11,663 nt of DNA from Clostridium sp. (GTDB lineage Bacteria; Bacillota; Clostridia; Lachnospirales; Lachnospiraceae): contig SFNH01000054.1 of the NCBI GenBank assembly GCA_004554205.1, forward strand, positions 1 to 11,663, written 5' to 3'. The translations under genes and the position numbers were made by a program. The notes under the pieces were generated by a model. That model saw only the letters and a program-made list of their open reading frames with translations. It was not told the origin of the DNA and made no database searches. Position 1 is the first letter of the stretch. Every line of letters begins with the position of its first letter. Shown here piece after piece: positions 7,465-11,663 of this stretch.

Positions 7465-7521
7465 GGTCGACGGATGCAATGCTTTTTTATCGCAAGCTCA
7501 AAAAAGCATTCACCGGTCGCC
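7465..7521. repeat. Imperfect 57-base inverted repeat between the LysM and DUF5711-type genes
   Basis: The core is an exact 11-base inverted repeat, AATGCTTTTTT (7478-7488) and AAAAAAGCATT (7500-7510), around an 11-base loop. Outside it the arms keep pairing imperfectly (CGG with CCG, GGTCGA with TCGCC). T-runs lie inside the stem rather than after it, so it does not look like a normal intrinsic terminator. It may be a small mobile-type palindrome or an mRNA 3' end structure for the LysM gene. Confidence 0.5.
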
Positions 7522-7556
7522 CTCACGGCGGGGCACTCCCAGCCGCAGCGTTTTTA

Positions 7557-8759
7557 TCATACCGGCGGAAGATAAAGCTTCTGCCCGATGAAAATGTGGT
7601 TCTCGTCCTCCAGCCGGTTCCAGCGGCAGATCTCCTCTATGGGCGCCACGCTCTGGTAGCGCTCCATGCAGATTCCGTACAGGGTTTCCCCATTCTCCAC
7701 CACATGCAGAACCGCGTCCGCCGGGATCTGCACCGGCTCCGCTTCTTTCATCGGCGACGCTTCCTCCGGCAGATCAAGCGCGGCAGGCTGCTCCGCCCCG
7801 TCTTTCTCTCCCATCACCGGGCTCTGCTCGTCACTCTGCGCCCCCGCATTGCCGCCCTGTGCCGCCGGCGATGGGCTTTCAGGCTGCGCGATCACAATCT
7901 CCGACTCCGCCGGGGTCGGGTACACCTCGCCCGCGATCCGCTCCACAATGGGCTCGTCCTCATCGGAACCCATGATTTTTTCAGGCAACACCGAGGCAAT
8001 GACCGCCTCCATGTTCTTCATTTTCCGGTAATTGTTAAACATCACCACGCCGCCCGCCAACACCATCACCGACAGCGCCGCACAGGCCGTTCCGAGAACA
8101 CTGACCGCGGAGCGCTTTCTTCCCGCCTCCGCCTTTCGCCCTTCCATCCTTTCCCGGAAATCACGGATCACCGCGTCGCGGCCCCCGCTCTCCACCCGGT
8201 GAGCGTCCCTTCGCGACACCATGTAATCCTGCATCATCTGATTCCGCTCGTAGTAGATACAGTAGCCCCTCAGCTTATAAAACCCGTCCGACGACGCGGT
8301 GTAGACGGCCTCCTCGCCCTCCAGTCCGCAGTTTAAATACATGATCTGGTTCTTTTCCGAAAAATACTGTCCGTGCTGCTTCCAGTAATTTAAAGGGCTT
8401 AAGGCGCTGCCCGGCGCGCCGCAGAGAAACCACCCCAGCACACTCCTGCGGGGAAACATCTGCTCCATCACCTGATACGCCTTTTTCCAGGCTTCCTCGG
8501 TAAACTCCGCTCTCTCCCCGTCCTGCGCCACGCCCTCCATTTCCAGCGCCCCGTCCACGAACAGCCAGGGCGTCCCGTCCTGAATGCGGCTTTCGCCCAG
8601 CAAAAGTCCGACCCGCAGGTCTTGTCCGCCGGTCGGATACAGACGTTTCAGATATGTATTGACATAATCCTCCACATAAAGCTTTACGATCTGATCCCGC
8701 TCTCCGATCTGCCGGATATTTTTCGGCTGCTTCGGATAGGGATTATAAAGTTCTCCCAT
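7557..8759 (-). CDS. Single-pass membrane protein: cytoplasmic degenerate JAMM/MPN-like domain plus external LysM domain
   Basis: This 400-residue protein has a cytoplasmic N-terminal domain (1-215), a membrane segment (about 218-241), an acidic proline- and alanine-rich spacer (about 262-347) and a C-terminal LysM domain (350-398, LHVVENGETLYGIC... GQKLYLPP) that would bind peptidoglycan glycans. The N-terminal domain follows the strand order of the JAMM/MPN fold: VGLLLGE (50-56), then GWFLCGAPGSALSPLN (109-124), then HGQYF (129-133). Where active JAMM proteases have GWXHXHP and SXXD, this protein has L112, G114 and N124, so the zinc site is gone. My inference is an inactive MPN-type scaffold. 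The start has GGGGTG about six bases upstream and lies behind an extended -10 promoter. YyaC is the upstream neighbour, so a link to spore formation is possible. The LysM and membrane calls are firm; the MPN call is moderate. Confidence 0.85.
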   Translation of the reverse strand: MGELYNPYPKQPKNIRQIGERDQIVKLYVEDYVNTYLKRLYPTGGQDLRVGLLLGESRIQDGTPWLFVDGALEMEGVAQDGERAEFTEEAWKKAYQVMEQMFPRRSVLGWFLCGAPGSALSPLNYWKQHGQYFSEKNQIMYLNCGLEGEEAVYTASSDGFYKLRGYCIYYERNQMMQDYMVSRRDAHRVESGGRDAVIRDFRERMEGRKAEAGRKRSAVSVLGTACAALSVMVLAGGVVMFNNYRKMKNMEAVIASVLPEKIMGSDEDEPIVERIAGEVYPTPAESEIVIAQPESPSPAAQGGNAGAQSDEQSPVMGEKDGAEQPAALDLPEEASPMKEAEPVQIPADAVLHVVENGETLYGICMERYQSVAPIEEICRWNRLEDENHIFIGQKLYLPPV

Positions 8760-8795
8760 TTTTTCACCCCGCTACGATTTTCTTCTATTTGAAAA

Positions 8796-8804
8796 ATCAT
8801 AGCA
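8796..8804 (-). promoter_or_regulatory. Extended -10 promoter of the LysM gene
   Basis: On the minus strand TGCTATGAT (8804-8796) matches the extended -10 form TGNTATAAT. A perfect TTGACA lies at 8828-8823, overlapping the stop of yyaC, but the 21-base gap is too long for normal use. The leader would be about 30 bases. Confidence 0.45.
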
Positions 8805-8824
8805 CAGACCGGGTGAATATTTTG

Positions 8825-9424
8825 TCAAACAAGGGCGGCGCGCTCCAAAAAATGTTCGACAAAAAATACGGCATCGCAGATGTAATCCGCCATGCGCATA
8901 ACAACCGACAGGCGCACACTCTGGAGCATCAGCGGATCGTAATTTCCATATCCGCCCACAATGCCGGTTATAAAGATGTCTCCCACCGCCTGCAGATCCT
9001 TGCAGACGCCGAGTCCCGGGCGCAGCGCGCCTTTCCCAAGGGTAATGCAGCCCACATGCTCCAAGCTCCCCACGGAGGCATCCACCGCCACGATCACATG
9101 ATTCGGAAATTTCAGGCGCACCATCGCCATGGACTGTTCCAGGTTCATGGCATGCACCGGGCGCTCCAAAGTCCCCACGATCTCAATCCCGCGCACCCGC
9201 TGCTCCTTGAGTTTATAACCGATCAGCGGCCCCAGGCTGTCTCCTGTGGAGCGGTCCGTTCCGATGCACAAAAGCACCACGCCGTCCCTGCCTTCCTCCG
9301 CCATCACCTCTCCGATCATGCGGTGCAGCATGCGGGCGCACGCCTCCGCATCCGATTCCCGCTCCGAATCAAAATAATAGATATCGCGCTCGACCCTGTG
9401 CGCCCTTCTCCATCTCGTCTTCAT
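8825..9424 (-). CDS. yyaC: Spore protein YyaC (DUF1256, related to germination protease GPR)
   Basis: This 199-residue protein is a YyaC/DUF1256 protein, a relative of the GPR protease that degrades acid-soluble spore proteins during germination. Motifs are CIGTDRSTGDSLGPLIG (53-69), HAMNL (91-95), VAVDASVGS (112-120) and PGLGVCKDLQAVGD (135-148), followed by ITGIVGG. The family is restricted to spore formers; whether YyaC itself cleaves protein is not established. The first roughly 12 residues (MKTRWRRAHRVE) are basic and outside the family core. The ribosome site before ATG 9424 is weak (GGCGGG about eight bases upstream), but no better in-frame start exists. It has its own promoter with sigma-F-like elements. 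The gene confirms a sporulating host and suggests that neighbouring envelope genes may be used in the spore. Confidence 0.93.
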   Translation of the reverse strand: MKTRWRRAHRVERDIYYFDSERESDAEACARMLHRMIGEVMAEEGRDGVVLLCIGTDRSTGDSLGPLIGYKLKEQRVRGIEIVGTLERPVHAMNLEQSMAMVRLKFPNHVIVAVDASVGSLEHVGCITLGKGALRPGLGVCKDLQAVGDIFITGIVGGYGNYDPLMLQSVRLSVVMRMADYICDAVFFVEHFLERAALV

Positions 9425-9456
9425 CCCATCCCGCCTGTACCTGTCTTGTTACTCCT

Positions 9457-9485
9457 ATTATAAGCGGCGGAAATGGGATTTATAC
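9457..9485 (-). promoter_or_regulatory. Candidate forespore (sigma-F-like) promoter of yyaC
   Basis: On the minus strand GTATA (9485-9481) lies 15 bases before GCTTATAAT (9465-9457). This fits the sigma-F pattern GYATA-N15/16-GGNNANANT with one mismatch. The embedded TATAAT (9462-9457) has no acceptable sigma-A -35 at 17 bases, which favours the sporulation reading. The leader would be about 25 bases. Confidence 0.42.
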
Positions 9486-9488
9486 GCG

Positions 9489-10577
9489 TCAGTTTTTGTT
9501 CCGGTACACCTCGATCGCCTCGCTGATATTCGACGCCCGGCCGCTCTCGATGATCGCCTTTAACGCCTCAATGCGCGATGGTTCCAGGAACTCCCGCCCT
9601 AAATGGCTCCCGTAGCAATCCGTGATCTGCAGGCGTTTCTGCTTCACCTCTGCCGCCGTCGCCTGAAGCTGTTCCCGCACTCCATGATAAGCGGTCTGAA
9701 GGCTGTCCAGCTTTTCTTTGTGGTTGTGCTCAAGCTCATCCCGAAGGATATTTTTCGTCACGGACTCAAAGTTGTTTAACGCCTCTTTTTTCTTCGACAT
9801 CACCTCATTTAACTCCTGGTTCAGCCGCGCGATCTCATCGTCGTACTTCTCGAGGTCATAGAGAGACTCGCTGCGATCCTTCCGGATGGTCGCGGTGATG
9901 ACCTTGATCTTTTTGTTGTTGGCATAAATCTGATCCTGAATCTTGCGCCCCTCACGCAGCGCCTCCGCGTGCTGCATCTTCGTGTGGTTGCCGATCATGG
10001 CGTAAATGCCGCCGAACACCAGAATGTCCGCCAGATAAATGCCTGCCAGATAAAATGTCTTGTGCTCCGGCAACAGGAGATAGACCCCGCAGGGCAGCGC
10101 CAAAAATACGATCGCCACAAAGAGAAGCAACGCCAGGATCTCCTTTGCCCACCGCGGCGCATACAGGCTGTAGTAAAGTCGGCTTCTGCAGAATGCCGGG
10201 GCGTGATGCTCTCTAAAGACCGCCTTCATTCTGCCGCGCAGCTCCTTATTCTCCTCGTGAAGCTGCGCGGTCTCCTCCGCAATCCGCTCCTTCACTCCTT
10301 GATTCTTTGCCTTCTCGCGTTTCCCCCGCGCTTTCTTAAGCTGCTCCTGCGCCTTTGTGATCTCCGCGTCATAGCTGCTCTCAATCTCTTCCCGCCGCTT
10401 TTTCACAGTTGCCCGCACCGCGTCTTCAAGCGACTTCTTTTCCGCGTCCAAAGCGTGCCCGAGGCGCTGCTCATCCGCCTCCAGCGTCTTCTCCCTGTCC
10501 ACGATCACGGACAATTCCTCCACGGCCTCTCCGGCTTCCGCCAGAAAGCTCAAGCACTCTTTCGCTGTCTGTGCCAT
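9489..10577 (-). CDS. Unrecognised membrane protein: two membrane segments flanked by long coiled coils
   Basis: I do not recognise this 362-residue protein. It has a coiled-coil-like N-terminal half (about 27-120, rich in K, E and A, with RATVKKRREEIESSYDAE and KEREKAKN-type heptads), then two hydrophobic segments (about 146-168 and 175-195) joined by a short polar turn (PEHKTF). A second long coiled coil (about 205-318) follows, and the end (about 327-362) is predicted helical. With a short hairpin between the membrane passes, both coiled coils would face the same side, most likely the cytoplasm. There is no ATPase, protease or binding motif. The start is secure: AAGGAGG at 10592-10586 lies eight bases upstream. 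It has a promoter and a leader of about 97 bases containing a long stem-loop. A membrane-bound scaffold is the natural guess, without direct evidence. Confidence 0.85.
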   Translation of the reverse strand: MAQTAKECLSFLAEAGEAVEELSVIVDREKTLEADEQRLGHALDAEKKSLEDAVRATVKKRREEIESSYDAEITKAQEQLKKARGKREKAKNQGVKERIAEETAQLHEENKELRGRMKAVFREHHAPAFCRSRLYYSLYAPRWAKEILALLLFVAIVFLALPCGVYLLLPEHKTFYLAGIYLADILVFGGIYAMIGNHTKMQHAEALREGRKIQDQIYANNKKIKVITATIRKDRSESLYDLEKYDDEIARLNQELNEVMSKKKEALNNFESVTKNILRDELEHNHKEKLDSLQTAYHGVREQLQATAAEVKQKRLQITDCYGSHLGREFLEPSRIEALKAIIESGRASNISEAIEVYRNKN

Positions 10578-10593
10578 AGTCCGTTCCTCCTTC

Positions 10594-10660
10594 GCGCATT
10601 TACGAAACTTTGCTCTGACTATCCCGCTGCGTTTTCTTACGGTCAGCGCAGTAAATGCGC
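10594..10660 (-). promoter_or_regulatory. Long stem-loop in the leader of the coiled-coil gene
   Basis: A perfect 10-base inverted repeat (GCGCATTTAC at 10594-10603, GTAAATGCGC at 10651-10660) encloses 47 bases. Inside, two further pairings compete: CTGAC (10615-10619) with GTCAG (10642-10646), flanked by GC pairs, and CTGCG (10627-10631) with CGCAG (10647-10651). In the minus-strand mRNA the outer stem ends one base before the AAGGAGG ribosome site. No T-run follows on either strand, so it is not a normal terminator. Confidence 0.55.
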
Positions 10661-10680
10661 AGACCTACTGAACAGTTACC

Positions 10681-10709
10681 ATTTTACTACACAATACGCT
10701 TTATAACAA
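10681..10709 (-). promoter_or_regulatory. Sigma-A-type promoter of the coiled-coil gene
   Basis: On the minus strand TTGTTA (10709-10704) and TAAAAT (10686-10681) are separated by 17 bases, just after the HEPN gene stop. Transcription would start near 10674, so the stem-loop at 10594-10660 would lie wholly in the leader. Confidence 0.5.
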
Positions 10710-10727
10710 GGAGAAGAATTACTGCAA

Positions 10728-11168
10728 TTAACGGTAGTCACTTGATGTGAACCGCTTTTTTGAAATCAAATATTCTTCTGCAAGACTCAAGAGCTTCTCT
10801 GCCGTCTCTATCTGCTCCGAAGTTATTGCTTTTGAAGCAATATAGAATGTATCATAGTCGCTTGCATGACGGATTTCTTCTGCTTTTATAATTTTTCTTC
10901 CCAGTTCTCTCGGGAAAATCTCCGTCTGTATATAATTCTTATTAAAATAGCTAAGGGTATCTTTGTGCCGTTTAAATGCCACACCCTCCCCGGCAAGCAC
11001 CGCACATATCGTGTGAAAAATACTGTAATAGGCCCTGTTATTTGCCCCCCGGTACTGTCCTGCTTCAAAAGTAAGATATGCAGTTTCCAAATCCTCCCTT
11101 GCCACATTCAATCTATGTCGAATCACGTCCACTCGCGTCCCGATGTCGGAAGAATCAGGCTGCTTCAT
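10728..11168 (-). CDS. HEPN-domain protein, probable toxin of an MNT/HEPN pair
   Basis: This 146-residue all-helical protein is a HEPN-domain protein of the small UPF0332-like type. The key segment NNRAYYSIFH (43-52) gives the R-X6-H arrangement (R45, H52) expected of HEPN ribonucleases, and a later RHASDYD (100-106) is the second conserved helix motif. HEPN proteins partnered by a small nucleotidyltransferase act as RNA-cleaving toxins. The RX4HXY variant described for the DUF86-type partners is absent: FHTI follows instead. I chose ATG 11168 because AAGGAG lies nine bases upstream; a start at 11201 lies further inside the antitoxin gene without a site. The gene overlaps the end of the nucleotidyltransferase gene by 14 bases, so translation is probably coupled. 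It is strongly A+T-rich (about 33% G+C at 10921-10980) compared with its left neighbours, suggesting recent transfer. Confidence 0.88.
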   Translation of the reverse strand: MKQPDSSDIGTRVDVIRHRLNVAREDLETAYLTFEAGQYRGANNRAYYSIFHTICAVLAGEGVAFKRHKDTLSYFNKNYIQTEIFPRELGRKIIKAEEIRHASDYDTFYIASKAITSEQIETAEKLLSLAEEYLISKKRFTSSDYR

Positions 11169-11496
11169 ACAGAACCACTCCTTCCTTCTGTACATTGGCA
11201 TAAAACGGATACGCCATCACCCAATGCTTAAAATGCTCCATGTTTTTTACAATAGGCATCATCCAGATACCATAATTTACATTGTATTCATATCCTAACT
11301 CTGACAATGCATCGGAATAGGCATCCGTCTCTTCTGCGGATAAGTCCACCAATAGCATAATATCTACATCAGATTCGGATGTGTAATCACCCCTTGCGTA
11401 GGAACCGTATAAAATAGCGCTTTTCAGATGCGTGCCGTATATTTTTTTCACTTCTGATAAGTATTGAATAAGAAGCTCATGAACTGCCTGCGACAT
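11155..11496 (-). CDS. mntA: Minimal nucleotidyltransferase (MntA-type), probable antitoxin
   Basis: This 113-residue protein is a minimal nucleotidyltransferase of the polymerase-beta type. The signature GSYARGDYTSESDVD (31-45) is an exact GS-X10-DXD, with G31, S32, D43 and D45. The third catalytic acid, usually in a later strand of the VDVV type, is not obvious: the matching place reads YNVNYG (71-76). In characterised MntA/HEPN pairs the nucleotidyltransferase adds AMP units to a tyrosine of the toxin, silencing it. Here it comes first, and its last 14 bases overlap the HEPN gene. ATG 11496 has AAGGAGG at 11512-11506, nine bases upstream. A sigma-A promoter lies further up. The family and pairing are clear; whether this copy still transfers nucleotides is open. 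Confidence 0.9.
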   Translation of the reverse strand: MSQAVHELLIQYLSEVKKIYGTHLKSAILYGSYARGDYTSESDVDIMLLVDLSAEETDAYSDALSELGYEYNVNYGIWMMPIVKNMEHFKHWVMAYPFYANVQKEGVVLYEAA

Positions 11497-11526
11497 GCAA
11501 TCACCCCTCCTTCTCTCTGTGTTTTC

Positions 11527-11555
11527 AGTATAAACAAAAATTTTACATTCTGCAA
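11527..11555 (-). promoter_or_regulatory. Promoter of the MNT/HEPN pair
   Basis: On the minus strand TTGCAG (11555-11550) and TATACT (11532-11527) are 17 bases apart. Transcription would start near 11520 and leave a leader of about 24 bases, mostly the AAGGAGG ribosome site. Confidence 0.5.
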
Positions 11556-11594
11556 CATGAAAGCAGACTTGACTTTATAAACTTATAACACTTC

Positions 11595-11623
11595 TTTACT
11601 TGCGCTTCAAAATCCGCTATACT
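11595..11623 (+). promoter_or_regulatory. Candidate divergent promoter reading out of the window
   Basis: On the plus strand TTTACT (11595-11600) and TATACT (11618-11623) are 17 bases apart, in an A+T-rich 167-base gap. Any gene it drives would begin beyond the right edge. No start codon with a ribosome site is visible after it in the remaining 40 bases. Confidence 0.35.
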
Positions 11624-11663
11624 TAAACATAGTTATAAATCAAGTAGTTCTGCTACCGACATC

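Noticed and set aside
7479..8336. Plus-strand open frame of 285 codons
   Set aside because: It is antisense to the LysM gene, dominated by H and R, begins in the palindrome loop region and has no ribosome site.
8823..8828. Perfect TTGACA as the -35 of the LysM promoter
   Set aside because: It is 21 bases from the -10, too far for sigma-A, and overlaps the yyaC stop codon; the extended -10 explains the promoter better.
8789..9463. Plus-strand open frame of 224 codons with histidine-rich sequence
   Set aside because: It is opposite yyaC, whose family motifs are unmistakable on the minus strand.
10594..10660. Stem-loop as terminator of the toxin-antitoxin operon
   Set aside because: No T-run follows on either strand, and a promoter at 10681-10709 places it in the leader of the next gene.
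9969..10706. Plus-strand open frame of 245 codons crossing the leader stem-loop
   Set aside because: It is antisense to the coiled-coil gene, and its leucine/arginine composition is that of a shadow frame.
11633..11663. Short minus-strand open frame ending in TAA at 11633, possibly the tail of a gene entering from the right
   Set aside because: Only about ten codons are visible and a plus-strand promoter lies beside it, so there is too little to call a gene.

Overview
The window looks like chromosome from a spore-forming, high-G+C member of the Clostridia, most likely Lachnospiraceae (former Clostridium cluster XIVa). This is inferred from the gene set: a family II pyrophosphatase with regulatory CBS/DRTGG domains, a DUF5711-type anchored propeller, the spore protein YyaC, a ROK glucokinase with a CXCXXXXC zinc motif, AGGAGG-type ribosome sites and sigma-A promoters. 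Most of the window is G+C-rich (about 67% at 9301-9360); the right end is strikingly poorer (about 33% at 10921-10980). Ten protein genes are supported. No tRNA, rRNA, CRISPR array or insertion sequence was seen. No gene-free stretch exceeds 300 bases; the longest is 4812-5058.

Layout. (1) 24-1379 (+): a single reading frame joins a family 2 glycosyltransferase to a complete DNA-deoxyinosine (hypoxanthine) glycosylase domain. It ends 5 bases from the end of the convergent next gene. (2) 4811-1385 (-): a tight three-gene unit of CBS-type manganese pyrophosphatase, a divergent shikimate-kinase-like protein and an ApgM-family phosphoglycerate mutase or homoserine kinase. The last two genes overlap or nearly overlap. 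This looks like central and amino-acid metabolism, with the pyrophosphatase pulling pyrophosphate-releasing biosynthesis. (3) 6015-5059 (-): ROK glucokinase with its own promoter and a terminator-like hairpin. (4) 7370-6120 and 8759-7557 (-): two single-pass membrane proteins, a DUF5711-type propeller and a LysM protein. The cytoplasmic domain of the LysM protein reads as a JAMM/MPN fold that has lost its zinc ligands. (5) 9424-8825 (-): spore protein YyaC behind a sigma-F-like promoter. (6) 10577-9489 (-): an unrecognised protein with two membrane segments between long coiled coils, whose mRNA leader carries a long stem-loop ending one base before the Shine-Dalgarno. (7) 11496-10728 (-): a low-G+C MNT/HEPN toxin-antitoxin pair, probably acquired horizontally, with a candidate divergent promoter pointing out of the window.

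The least expected items are the glycosyltransferase/DNA-glycosylase fusion, the degenerate MPN domain on a LysM protein, the altered substrate pocket of the shikimate-kinase-like protein beside the ApgM homologue, and the leader stem-loop of the coiled-coil gene. No complete new multi-gene defence or mobile system is evident; the MNT/HEPN pair is a known class.
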